Below the pieces are notes generated by a model. It made no database searches. It was not told the origin of the DNA and saw only the letters and a list, made by a program, of their open reading frames with translations. The position numbers were made by a program, and so were the translations under genes. From the NCBI GenBank assembly GCA_963678705.1, contig OY783209.1, positions 9,920,001-9,984,000 of the forward strand: a stretch of 64,000 bases of DNA, written 5' to 3'. This document shows, piece by piece, positions 50,634 through 63,462 of the stretch (position 1 is the first letter of the stretch; every line of letters begins with the position of its first letter). This DNA is from Panorpa germanica (taxonomy: Eukaryota > Arthropoda > Insecta > Mecoptera > Panorpidae).

Positions 50634-52834
50634 TTTGAATGTAAATAAATATTGTTTTTTAAATGCACTTCAAAAAATTTAAATACCACCATTCCCGTGT
50701 CATTCAAAAATATTCGTAAAAATATGTTCAACAAAAAGCAGTTTGTTTCAAAAAATAATAAACAATATTTATATAAAGCATTAATTATTTATTAAAAAAA
50801 AATATTTGAACAATTTGAGAATACAAACATAAATTGAGAGATCGTACTTATTTAATTTACAAAAATATTTGAAAGAATTTACTTTAGTTGTTCAAATTTG
50901 TTACAGCCAATTAATTTAAATATTTTTAAACAGTGTTATTTATAAATTTTAAGTAATTATAATTTGTCACAAAAGTTGCTTTCATATTAATCATTTTTAT
51001 AACTACCTTGTATGTTTTTTTTAATAAAAAATTACTTTATACAATAATAATATGTAATCATTTGGATCATTTGCACCATTCAATTTGATTATTTTTAGTA
51101 TATATTTACATTGTTTCTGAAAAATGTTTTCAAAGTAGGAAAATATTTGAAAATGTTTTATTTTCCTAAATAAAAAAGTAGAATCTGTACTAAAATTGCT
51201 ACAATCTTATTGGCCATAATTAAGGTGAATGGTAAGATACGTACTAATTATCATTTTTTTTAGAAGATCGCAAGAAGACATAACTTGTTTAAAAATAATT
51301 TTATAATACTTAAATATTTGCCTTTGCGAAATAAGGCGAATAGAAAATTACTTAATTAACATCAATTATCACTGCATAATTAACTGGATCATTTCTAACT
51401 TGTTGGAAAACACACTATGCATTATTAACATAATAACAAAAGCTGCATAGAAACAATCATTTACAAAAGCCACATTACAGGCCAGCAATTTATTATTTTC
51501 ATTTTAAGATTTTTGATTGTATTTTAAAATAATTTTATTTGATTATTTGTTTATATAATGTTAGTTATTAAATGTTTTTACGAACATTATTTAAAAATCA
51601 TTCTTAAAAAAATCATTTTTAAATAAAGATATATAATCATACAAATAGAAGACGCGCACCACCCATTTGTTTTATTATATATGGGCTATATTAAAAGATA
51701 CAAAGATATATTCTTTATATACATTATAGTATACCTTAAAATGTATGTTCTTCAGGGGGGATCTTCATAGAATTAAAATTTAACTTATGAGAAACATATA
51801 TATCTAAGAAATATTGATGACATTCAAAACATTCGTAGTTGATTCCCATAATTTGTTTTGTAGAGTATATTAAACAACACTGTAATTGCGAAAGAACTAA
51901 ATAAAATTGTCATTTAAACTGTTTATAAAGGAATCAATACATTCACTCATTTACTGACATCAAGACATCATTATATTTTAAATTACTATCCTATATTAAA
52001 TTACTATATTAAAATTGATTAAATATCAGTACAGAGTTACGCAATTAATGTCATAACTTACACCGAAATTGTTTTAGTTTATGTATTCTAAAACCTCAGA
52101 AGATTACAGCAACCAATCAGTAACCATTAGTGTACTGCAATATTTTCAGTATTTTACTAAATAAAATCAGATATGTGATTTTTTTACATTTCAGACATTA
52201 TTTCATTTTGTTTATTGAATTTGTGCTAATTTGAACAAAAGAATAATATAAAATAAAGTTGAACCAGATTAATGATTATTAATTTAAAAAATGCAATTGT
52301 CATTACTTCAGAACTTTGAACGAAGAGAAATTTTTAACATAGAATATGTATTTGTACTTATTTAAAATACAGAAAACATATATAGCCATTCGTTCATTCT
52401 TGTTTATTTAATTATAAATTTGTAAGTTATGCAAATTGCCACATATAATTATTATAAAATCTATAAATTACTTTTTAAATGAACATAAGAAAATCTTTCA
52501 TCGAATATTAAAATAAAACTGATCATATGAGTATAGTATTAATATAACATTTGCTATTGATACTAAAAATTGTAATATTTTATGATAATAATATGCTGAA
52601 CTTATGTAATCAGCATTAAAATTAAAACAATTGTAAAACATTTGTACAGTAATAAAAATTAAAAAAGTTCAAAAAGTTTAAAGCTTATAAAATTGAAAAT
52701 TAAAACCTATGTTATATATAAATAGCAAACGTTTGCAAAATACCAAGCTCGTCCTTATATTTTTCCTTTAATTTTTTCTACGTAGAATTATTTTTTAGCA
52801 TTGTAGTTAGTCCTCGATGTTGAATAGTTTAATC

Positions 52835-55800
52835 TTAACCAGAGCGATTACCCACTGGTGGGAATTCAGCATCATCGTTAAACTGGAAACCTCCTCTTGG
52901 TGGAGATTCGGTTGCCACCATAATCTCGTTCAATTTATCAGAGTCTGACCAAACAAAAAAATTAATAATTATTATAAATAGTAATAATTATAATAGTGCA
53001 ATATTTCATCTCACATTAAATCTAAGGATTTTATTTACTACATGATAATACATACAAAATGTTATAGATCCCTAATCATACACTAATTTATAAATAATAA
53101 AATCCTTAGACTAACGTTGCTTGTTTATTAAATGTTTTTATATATTCTATGCTCAAGTTTTTAGAATAATATGTAGAAAACTATAATTATTGTAAGATTT
53201 AAATAAAATAGTATGTATCTCCATACACCATACATCCGTTTACTTATTTCCATTTGTACCACTTTTAAATAATAATTTGTTTATTTGAGATGAACATAAA
53301 ACATGAGCATAGAAATTTGAAATCTACATTATCAACATGCTATATTTGCAACAGATGTGTACGAGTATGTGTGAAATTTGTATATACTGCAATAAATATA
53401 AAAATAACACCTTCAGTTAAGTATTTACCTTCTACTATAATTGCGAGTAAACATGCCACGTCAAAATTTAAAAATTATAATAAACAAAATACATAAATTC
53501 TATTTTGGTATGATAGCAGGTTTTACAAATATACTATTTTTATTAAATAATAATTATAATAAAATAACATGCATTTTAAATTAATTATGAAGTAGAATAA
53601 GCAATTATGATTATTATTTTATTTACAATTATTAACATAAAAATCTCTTGCCTTAAATATTGTATTATAAAATGATATTATTTCCGCAAAAAATGAAAAA
53701 ATAAAGTTCTTCATTTTTAAGTACAGAAATAACAACTCTGAGAATTGAATTTAAATATATTTAAATATTTAAGTTACGAATACCTTTACCATCATTTCAA
53801 CACATTATTGACCAGCATCTGGCTCTCACATACCTGCTTGGCCTTCTGTGGTAGGTTTATCATTTGACTCAATGAAAATGGAAATTGCTTTAGCGACTTG
53901 CGTAATTATAAAATTAGTAAAAATGTGCAGAGAGGATTTAGTAGGAACATGCATTTTTGTAATTTTTAATGAATTTAAAAAAAAACCAAACCTTTTGTAA
54001 TAAAAAAACAGAAACTTAAAAATATAATTAAACAATAATTATGAATAAATTTGGAAAATGATTATATTCAACACTACTGAAATATTCAATTGTATACTTA
54101 AAAAGAATAATTTTAAACATAACTTCAAAGAAATTCATGCTCTGATTTATACGAGTATGTAGGTATTCAAAACTTATCTATGGTACAAAATAGGAATAAA
54201 GCAAATAAAAAAAAAATAAAAAAGCAGTGGGAAGCAGTATGTGGTTATGGACATTACATAGGAAAATACTAACCAGTACCTGACATGATTCCAGGAGGGT
54301 TGCCTTTCAAAACGCCAGCGTAGCTCCCGCCAGCGGGCTCTGCCCAAACAACAAAACCAAATGGGTAAAGAGAAGGCATCAAGGGGTGAAACAGGTCAAC
54401 AGATCAAAAGTTAAACAGGTCAAGGATATGTTAATATGGTGTTTTTGGTAACAAAGGTAATCGGAGTTATTGTAGGTGTACGAAAGTTTTAAATTTAACT
54501 TTGATAATAAAAATATATTTGAAAAAAAAAAAAATAATTATCAAAATCAATTTTAAAACATTAACAAAATGTTTGGCATTAAATTTCCAGAAGTAAACAT
54601 AAATGCTTATTCTGTTTATTTGCGCCAATTTATTATGGCAAGAGTAATAAGTAGCATAATCGTATAATATATAAATTCCCATTCAATTAAAAATATATGT
54701 CCTTATTTTAAATAAGTCTAATATCTTGACTAATGTAAATGTTAACACACTACAGCAAGAATTTAATTAAAAAAAAAAAACAGCATTGAGAACGCAAGCA
54801 ACAAAATTATTAAAATAAAAATTTAAAAAAAAAAAAAAGAGAACAATTCACAAAACACAACACAAACCCACTATAAGTATCTACAAAAATCTACTAAAGA
54901 ATAAAATAAAAAAATATTTGTATTACTTAAAGAAATATAGATACTATAAAATTTATAATCACATGCTTATAAATATAATAAACTGTAAAAATATTGTCAC
55001 ATTCATAAAAAAGTTTCTTCGTGCGGAGAATTTTAGCTACTATAGATACAGCGCAAGCAAATGGCGCCACTGAAGGTCTACTTTTAACTAATTACATAAA
55101 TATAATCAGTTATCCACGTATTTATTTCGATTAATAATTTTGGTAACTACAATAGTAAAATATATAAGAATTCCTTTATCATATCTACAATATTTTATAC
55201 CCAATAACGCAATGCATCCTATTAAAATTTTTCCCAAACTGTGATTATAATTTACCTAAATGTATTGGCATTGCTCGCGGTGATGATCGGGATGAAGACC
55301 GAAACGGTTCGATATTTTCGTAGGCTAAAATTGTGGAATATCTAAGTATATTTTCTATCATATCTAAAGTATCTAAACTTAACAACGAAATGCATTACAT
55401 AAAAAGTCTTTCAGAACTATAGTTATAATTTACCTGGAGGTTTTGGTATTGTTTGAGGTGATGACTGCCCTCCCTCAGTTGTTATCGAGAGTTCATAATG
55501 CTCACATAAATTATGTTGCCGTATTAGAGTGTTTTCACCATTTTCAGTCATATCCAATTTATATATAAAGAGAAAACCATCTTGAGAGGCCACAAGAAGA
55601 TAAGTGTTCTGTTGGCTTCTAAAATTTTTTAAACAATATTTTTAGTTTTATGAATTACAAATATAAATTACAATTTTCTATAAATTCTTACACTGTAACC
55701 GCGCAAGAACACCTGATTCCGGAAAAAGGTAAACGAACTGAAGCACAAGCTCTTCCTTGACTAAAAACATCAGTTACTTGTGTTGGTAAGTAAGTAGTAC

Positions 55801-58800
55801 CTGCAGACATTGCTTTACTTAGGTAGCCCATCCAACTACTATCCTCGGCTTGTTGTGGTCTAAAAATAATTCAAATGAATATCGTAATTTTAGTGTAAAA
55901 CTTTGCAATTTTAGTAAAAGCTACAATCTTAGCAATACTAACACTTCTTTAGGAGGCTCCAGTTTAAAAACGTGAACAGTTTCAGTATTAGAACTACTAC
56001 ATAAATAAGTTCCGCACACGCTGAATGATAAACTGGCTATAGAAACATAACGTTTTAAACCTCTACGAAATTCGAATAGTCTGGTACCATCTTGCACATT
56101 AAATACACGAATCACTGTTCCCTTTTCACTTGCCGTTGCGAGCTGTAACAGACAATGAAAGAATTATTATGAAACAAATACATGAAATGATATAAATAAA
56201 TAACATAATTTACAATTGCTTACTTTCGTTCCCGATGGACTGAAACACAGAGCTGCTAGAGGCGAATCATGAGCTGCAATCATTGTTTTCGCATGCTGTA
56301 CAACAAAAGTACAATTAACTAACAATTTCAGAGGTTTTGATAAACTTAATAACTCCATTTACTTACTAAATTAAGAGCATCAAATATCTGTACTTCTCCT
56401 GTAGTACTTGAGCCTGGATAAGCCAAATAACAATGGTCTGAACATATTGATAAGCAACATAGTCCTGTTGGATTTGGGGGAGTATCTCGTATCGTATGCA
56501 CAACTTTCATGTCCTTTATATTATGAATAAATAAACTCTCCTCTAAACAAACTACGACTCTCTGAAAAATAATCATTGTTGAATATGCATATTTATTAAA
56601 TTGTTTATTGAATATAATGTTTACACTTACCACTCGATTCAATTTGACGGCGAGAATCGTAGAGGCATAGCTGTAATTGCATATTTCGCTTCCCTTTTTG
56701 AAATGACATATTAAAAGTTTTCGAAGGGAGTTTCGAGATACAACAGCCACGAGTGAGCTGCTGAAAAGCCGCTCAACAATGTGGGATGCTCCTCCTTTAT
56801 ATTCATAGATTTTGTCTAGCTTATCTGAATTAACAGTAAAAAGATTGTAACCGGTATCTGACGACACAGCCAATGAACTGAAATAATAAAAATTTAGCAT
56901 TAATTTTAACTCAAATATTCTTTTTTCATTTTCTCATTGATTCATATTTCAATAATACTTCTTTAGTTAAAATATTATGGCAAAATTATACAATGCACTT
57001 TTTTTAATTTTACATAAATATTACTAGTAATCTATAGCATATAGAATTAGTTTCAGTTAGTAGATAATATTTGAAAAATTGACTGACAAATTTTGCTTAT
57101 CATAAATCGATGAATTTTATATATAATTAATAACACATAATAAATAAGTTTCGAAAAAGATGTTTCACCCTTTAAAAGTAAAGAAGTCTGTTTAAAACTA
57201 TCCACGTTAGTTTATAATGGATTCCATTGTTTTATATTTTATATACCAACTCTTATTTCAATATTATTACATCATAAAAATATGTAAAAATTACTCGTTA
57301 GTGGCTGCGTATGTAAAAGCATAAATATTGATTGCAAATAGTCGCACATATTATTGGTTAATTAATATACGAAGCTTTGTTCATGTTATTAGATATTTCA
57401 ATGTCATTTGTTTAAGAAATAGATTTCATTTCTATGTCTTACGTCAATCTTGAAAAAAAAACGTGAGTTTCTCCTCTCATTTGACCACGAATTGAAGGTC
57501 TCCTTTTTATCTATAATTCGTCTCCTAATCAAGAAAACATAATATTTAGGCAGGGTCAGTGTTGTCAAATGGATATGTTAAGAAATACATTTACAATCCG
57601 GCTATTTATAATATAGGGCGTTCAAAAAAGAAACGACCAAATATAAAGATGTGTCTTGATTATGCTTTATGCAAATCGAATGTACGTGACCTCGAATAAT
57701 CGACAAACAGCACGATTAATCGAACACACATAATCTATTGTAACATTATTAAAGATTAAATTGAAGAATGATGATTTAACGCTCCATTACCACCAAGTTT
57801 TAGTTATTATTTAAAATGTATTTAGCCTTCCCATACTTAAAATTAACAACAATTAATTTCAATTTCAGACAATAATTGAAACTTAATTCTAAACAAATAT
57901 CCTGAAAAACATATCAATCACGATCAATTATAACCGAGCCTTATAAACTCTGGTAACTTTACTATTTTATTAAATTTACAAAACATGAAGTAAAATTTTT
58001 GTAAGCCATCTTAAAGATTATTTTGGAAATCGTGTTGATACAAATAATTTGTACAAAAGGACTAGATGTTCTCTTATTCTATTCTATTAGTTACAAAGAC
58101 CGAAGTATGTCTTGTACTGTTATTCAGTTATTTAGCAATAAAATAATTTTAATAAATTAAACGTAAATAAAATCATAATTTCCATAATTCAACCAAATAG
58201 CCACATAGTTCTTTTAGAGCTACCATTTTACATATTAATAACATGCTATTTTTCATTTATTTTTTAATTTTATATTTTTAGTATTAGAATCGATTTCATC
58301 GACACCCTGTACTTAATAAGCTTCTGTTAAGATTTCACAATCTTTACTTTTGATTGAGCAATATGTATTTTGAAATATTATAGCTAATTCCTTTGTTTCA
58401 AGATTCAATTAGTAAAATTTAAAGAACTTTTTTTGAAGACGGTATTCGAAAAAGCAGATTCGCTTAAACTGAGACAAAGACAAATTAAATATTTTTTTCT
58501 AATTAGCTAAAGGCAAGGTGGGATATTACTTCAAATAGAGTAAAAACCAAAATGTTGTGATGATGATTATAATTGTATAATAACTTTGTTTCATTGTCGT
58601 ATTCCAGTATTTTTTATTTCAATAAATTTGAATTTTTTTGTTATATTATAAATTATGAGTTTACTTATAACATTTTACTCAGTGGCGTAGATAGGTAACC
58701 AAGGGCCCCGGTGCAAAAAAAAAATCTGGGCCCCTAACTATAGGCACTTGTTGGGCGAAATAATGGTCCAATTTGAAGTACGACTTCACCGTTGAAATCA

Positions 58801-61800
58801 GCGGAAAATTTTACCCTAAAATACATTTTAAAAAGTTGAGAAAAACGAGTTTTAAGTTTTCGGTTTATGTTAAGATAAGACAGGAAAAACAAAAGTCAAC
58901 AAACTTTTGAACCATTGGTCCGATCTGAAAATGGTTTTCACCGTTGGATTGGAAAATTTTACGTGAAAATACATTTTCAAAAGTTACCCTAAAATACATT
59001 TTCAAAAGTTAAGAAAACGCAAATTTTGAAAATTTTTCGAGTTTTAAGTTTTTGGTTTATGTTAAGATAAGACAGGAAAAACAAAAGTCACTAACTTTTG
59101 AACCGCTGGTTCGATTTGATTTGAAATACACTCTCAATAAAAAAAATTAATTCCTATTTAGAATTTTTGTTATTGTTTATGTTTTTGTTGGTTTTAGTTA
59201 TAAAAGTTTTGTATGTATTGTCGGGAATAACTATTTACTAAGATTATTACTTCACTGTGAAACCGTTAAAATATAAATATAAGTTATAAAAGACCGAGGG
59301 CCCTCTAAGCTTGGGGGGACTCGCCCATACCTAGCTACGCCAGTGATTTTACTAATTAATTAAAAGTAAAACTATGATGTAAATCAATTAATTAATTATG
59401 CGGCGAGACTATCTATGAATATGTTTATTTTATTATTTTGAATATCAGTCGTTCACCCAAGTTCAATGTAGTGCGGGCATGTACATGTCTATCGGCGTAA
59501 CATGACTTCTGACTTCAGCTGGCCGTTTAGTCGACAATAATTTTGCATTTGTTTATTTTACAATCAATTCGTGTTGTTTGACGGGCAATAAGAGTTTGTC
59601 AATTCATTAAAAAATAAAATTACGTTACAAAAGAATATGTTGAGAAAATTCAGATGACATATGGTATAAACACAATTACAATTAAGTAAATTTCTTTTAC
59701 TCAATTAAATGAGGAAATGTTTTAATTTTAATAGTGCCCTTACTTACTGTTGTCTTTCTGCGAATGTTAAACTGTCTAGAAGCTAAATAGGTTTTTTTTA
59801 AATTTATTTATTTAACGTCGGCCTATTTCCGATGCTGAGTCGTACCAACGACGATCTCTTACTATTGTTTGATTAATAATTAAAAATGTAACAAATAATT
59901 AAAACTAGAAGTTACATTGTTGAAAGAAAGCAAAAAGATTTTCTGTTTATTTAGTAATGCTTTACTAAACTTCACTTTTTTATAAAGCTTGCCCTATATG
60001 TTCTTTCTATACTTTTATTACATTTTAAAAATTTGATTTTTTAAATTTAAATTGATTTTAAAAAGTATAATTTTATTAAATAATTGTCATTTACTTTTTT
60101 TTTAATTAAATTTTTACACAGATGTCTAATATTAAAAAAGGTTTCAATGGGCCTGTGTCCTATGTCTTAATTTCTATAAAAGTGTACTATATATTGATAA
60201 AGTGTGTTACTAGAACCTCAAATGTTCAATTATTTTTTTAATAACTCCTTATATGTTAACAGATATTAACAAATAAAAAAGTCATTTTGTCTCTTTAATT
60301 ATTAAAGGGATTCAACGTTGTACACATTCCAAGTGCATGTGACATCACAATCCTTGTGCAAGGATACCAACCTTACAGATCAGAAATCTCTGCTATATGT
60401 ATTTATATATCAAAATATCAAATATTATTTACAGCTATTTCAAGAAGCAACAAAAGTCGAATATTATGTCTGCTTTAACAGGGTTAAATAAAATAAAAAC
60501 TTATTATTCTTTGACTTGACTTGATTATTTGACTACCAACAGCTACAGAACATTACCACAGCACTGACCTACTCAACAAATAACTGACGTTAAAATGCAT
60601 TTCACGTCATACAAATATGGCCGACCATTTCTAGCGTTAAAACTACAATTCAAACTTTTAATTGCTATATCTCCGTCAACATTTAGATATTTAATAAAAT
60701 AGACACGCTAATACACATTTATTAACATCAATTTTAAACAACAATTGAATAATTGACTACCAAAAAATGAGGACACAAGCCCATTATTATCGATCTAAAT
60801 AACTGTAGTCTATGTGCGTAATTAATTGATTGTTCGAATTATGATTTTTAGGAAATATACAAATTAACGGGAAATGATGTTATAATAACCTGAACTATTA
60901 ATTTTTTTTAATATATTACCACACTTTAAAATGTTTACAATTCACTCCCTTCACCCTTCCTTCTCTTTAGATGTTGAGTCGCCGAAAATATTATTCCAAC
61001 AGGGGTCGCCTAAAACGGTTTATTCCATGTCCAATAATTTTACTCTAAGTGCTAGTACCCTGTATATTACTAACAATTGCGCCGCACGCTTTAATTTATT
61101 AAATTACATGTTAAATTTTTTTCTCTTTTGTGCATTTGAAATAAGTAGAAGGTTCTTTTATAAAGTCGTGTGTTTCACTCACACTCACAGCAAATTGCAA
61201 CGTGTGTGACAGAAACAAAACATGTGCTATGGTTATGTTGTACACATGGTAACATTCTGTCATTGAAATAAAAATACATTTTTCAAGTCAATTTTACTGC
61301 AAATATATATATTTTTTTCAAAGTCACACCATCTTTCTTTTAATCATTCCGTGAATGACCATTGCACTGTTTAAAAACACACGACGGCATTTTTGTAACA
61401 GATGTTAATAAATTTATTGGAGCTCATTACTTTCCGAAGGCCATGGTACCTTGTTGAAACTTGCGTTGCAAACTAGTCGCCTCGTGTGCAGACGGGCTTA
61501 GGGGTTTGTTTTGAAAATGGACTTATATTACTATAGGGATAGTTTTTATACCTGAGGCAAGTCTATACATTTATATATCAATGGACTTACGCACTTTATG
61601 TTATATTTTGGCTATCTACTTAATTAACACAATTAATAATAAAATTAAAAAATAACGAAATAAATTCAAATTATTTTCACTTACTTAAGATGTGAGTAAA
61701 TTAATTCACCATGGTAAGACCAAGAACATGCAATATCGTTTTTGATAGGGTCAAACCGAAAATAATTTCTAATTTTATGATTAAACATTTTTACTTCACA

Positions 61801-63077
61801 AATCACAAATATTAACAATAACAAACTAAGGACTGAATGAAGTACAAACACTAACTGAATCTTGACCGAATGATAAGGTGTAAAAAGGGGTGTATATTTT
61901 GAGGGAAAGAGACCCCTAACAACGAAAACATGAAATATGCAAATTATTTGCGTAGGTACTAAACAGGTATAAAAATAAATCCAAAACTGGTTTGGTAATA
62001 TTTGCAATTAAGCATACAAAAATATAACATTTGATAATATATATTTTGCACACACACAATTTCGGAATAATTTTTCTTACAATGGGCTTGTGTCCTCATT
62101 TTTTAGTGGTCGATTTTTCAATTGTTGATTGAAATTGATGTTAATAAATGTGTATTGGCGTGTCTATTTTATTAAATATCTAAATATTGACGGAGATATA
62201 GCAATTAAAAATTTGAATTGTAGTTTTAGCGCTAGAAATGGTCGCCCATATTTGTATGACATGAAATGCATTTTAACGTCAGTTATTTGTTGAGTAGGTC
62301 AGTGTTGTGGTAATGTTTTGTAGCTGTTGGTACTCAAACAATCCAGTCAAGTCAAAGAATAATAAGTTTTTACTTTATTTAACCCTGTTAAGGCAGACAT
62401 AATATTGAAATTTGATTGTTCCTTGAAATAGCTGTAAATAATATTTGATATTTTGATATATAAATACATATAGCAGAGATTTATGATCTGTAAGGTTGGT
62501 AACCTTACACAAGGATTGTGATGTCACATGCATTTGGAGTTTGTACAACGTTGAATCCCTTTAATAATTAAAGAGACAAAATGACTTTTTTAATTGTTAA
62601 TATCTCCTAACATATAAGGAGTTATTAAAAAATAATTGAACATTTGAGGTTCTAGTAACCCACTTTATCAATATATAGTACACTTTTATAGAAATTAAGA
62701 CATAGGACACATTTACAGACATTTATATGCACATATTATAAATATATAAGACTAATTGGGTTTTTAAAAATGCTAAAACCGTGCAAAACTTTTTCTTGTT
62801 AGAAAACATGTATTTGTCAAAGTAATAAACATAACCAAAAGAAAATTATACACTTGTATAATACATTACTTATATATGTAAAAAAAAACACAATTTTGAT
62901 ATGTACTTACTCAAAATCTTCTTCTGCTGGTTCATTACTTAGGCAAGATTCTGGGTAATTTAACCGGAATGTACAAATTTTATTGGAAATTAAATGTTTA
63001 TTATGGAACCTTCGTTCATACGTTGATTCATCGTAATCATCACAATCATTCGTGTTGTAAAAGTTTGGAAACATCAT
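52835..63077 (-). CDS. WIPI2: WIPI2/Atg18-type PROPPIN autophagy protein
   Basis: Exons, 5' to 3' on the minus strand: candidate first exon 63077-62911, then 56877-56631, 56561-56367, 56295-56224, 56142-55943, 55859-55692, 55618-55434, 55324-55256, 54339-54280, microexon 53845-53834 and 52944-52835. They sum to 1485 nt, or 494 residues. PROPPINs are seven-bladed propellers that bind PI3P on forming autophagosomes; WIPI2 recruits ATG16L1. Seen: '[15 protein letters not shown]', '[18 protein letters not shown]', '[11 protein letters not shown]', '[21 protein letters not shown]', the diagnostic lipid-binding 'FEFRRG', '[13 protein letters not shown]' and '[17 protein letters not shown]'. The unstructured tail ends '...[15 protein letters not shown]'. 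The core exons are secure. The first exon fits only by phase (GA|T) and does not show the usual 'NFNQD' strand. The tail exons 55324, 54339 and 53845 are all phase 1 on both sides and could be skipped. Confidence 0.9.
55205..55470 (-). repeat. Tandem duplication of an exon end and its intron in the WIPI2-like gene
   Basis: Two stretches about 180 bp apart, around 55365-55470 and 55190-55290, are clearly related. Both run 'aacgaaatgcat' / 'aacgcaatgcat' ... 'ataatttacct' and then coding sequence. The encoded tails align: '[12 protein letters not shown]' and '[12 protein letters not shown]'. The donor site and upstream coding bases were thus duplicated, creating an extra phase-1 exon. Confidence 0.7.
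58680..59345. mobile_element. hAT-type MITE with perfect 8-bp target duplication
   Basis: Flanked by ATTTTACT at 58672-58679 and 59346-59353. Termini are CAGTGGCGTAGATAGGTA on the left and, reverse-complemented, CACTGGCGTAGCTAGGTA on the right. An 8-bp duplication and CA-initial ends are hallmarks of hAT elements. The inside has an internal direct repeat: 'gttaagataagacaggaaaa' occurs near 58868 and 59060, and 'ttaccctaaaatacatttt' near 58811 and 58981. It has no coding capacity, so it must have been mobilised in trans. Confidence 0.88.
60149..60782 (-). mobile_element. Full-length GGGCTTGTGTCCT MITE
   Basis: The most complete copy, 634 bp, with both termini: GGGCCTGTGTCCT at 60149 and AGGACACAAGCCC ending at 60782. 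All copies have AAT before the left end and ATT after the right end, so the repeat may extend to AATGGGC. No clear longer target duplication is seen. Non-coding. It serves here as reference for the other copies. Confidence 0.9.
62084..62711 (+). mobile_element. GGGCTTGTGTCCT MITE, right terminus truncated
   Basis: Left terminus intact at 62084. The copy follows the whole consensus to 'gacataggacaca' at about 62711 and then loses the last AGCCC. It lies about 200 bp from the candidate first exon of the WIPI2-like gene. Confidence 0.88.
62911..63077 (-). CDS. Candidate first coding exon of the WIPI2-like gene
   Basis: A minus-strand ATG at 63077 opens 55 codons plus 2 bases, ending at a strong donor (TTTGA|GTAAGT). 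The peptide begins '[19 protein letters not shown]'. Joining to 56877 restores the frame. It is separated from exon 2 by 6 kb. It could instead be the start of an unrelated gene; homology does not decide. Confidence 0.4.
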
Positions 63078-63079
63078 TA

Positions 63080-63400
63080 ACACAAAACACTTGTATGATT
63101 AAAACATAACCTTCAATAAACTGGTAAAATTTTTGAACAATTTGTACTGACTCAAAACTAACTTAGCAAATTTTTAAATAAGAATATTTGCAAATTCTGA
63201 GAGTAGCTTGAACCTGAGAGAGAGAGACTGCAGTAATTACTGAGTGCTATTTGGTACGGTCGGCTACCTGAGCCTACCCCGAATGTTTACTACCCCAGCA
63301 GATGCGTTAATACACAAGGAGCTCATGACATATCTCTACACGTTATTTCTACAGTAATATTTAGCAGCGGCGTAAAATAGATAGTTTTTGAGATGCTTTA
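63080..63400 (-). promoter_or_regulatory. Possible upstream region of the WIPI2-like gene
   Basis: Sequence upstream of the 63077 ATG on the minus strand. A GC-richer patch at 63200-63300, with a short GA-rich run near 63218, stands out from the surrounding AT-rich DNA and could be the promoter. No specific site is certain. Confidence 0.3.
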
Positions 63401-63462
63401 TTTATATATTATTCATATTTCATATGTTTTTTTTTAACGAATTACTTATTCAGATATTTAAT

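Larger units (their letters stand above)
49981..52834. other. Spacer between NPL4 and the WIPI2-like gene
   Basis: The NPL4 5' flank, the two repeat relics noted above, then very AT-rich DNA that is probably the 3' UTR of the WIPI2-like gene up to 52834. No gene is seen. Confidence 0.45.
56878..62910. other. Large first intron of the WIPI2-like gene, repeat-rich
   Basis: AT-rich DNA containing the hAT-type MITE at 58680-59345 and MITE copies at 60149-60782 and 62084-62711. A GC-richer patch at 61380-61530 could be an alternative promoter. Open frames at 60931-61209 and 61681-62007 have no recognised domain and are not called. Confidence 0.5.

Noticed and set aside
57615-57720. 'gggcgttcaaaaaagaaacgacc' as a mariner end, and a nearby minus frame reading 'HNQDTSL' as the missing WIPI2 first strand
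   Set aside because: No partner terminus for a transposon. The HNQD frame lacks a start, a suitable donor and the expected preceding residues, so the match looks accidental.
60931-61209. 92-codon plus-strand frame
   Set aside because: No domain, low-complexity AT-biased codons, and inside an intron; probably chance.
61681-62007. 108-codon hydrophobic minus-strand frame in the WIPI2-like first intron
   Set aside because: AT-biased composition, no recognisable family, no supporting splice or promoter signals; membrane-like look follows from T-rich codons.
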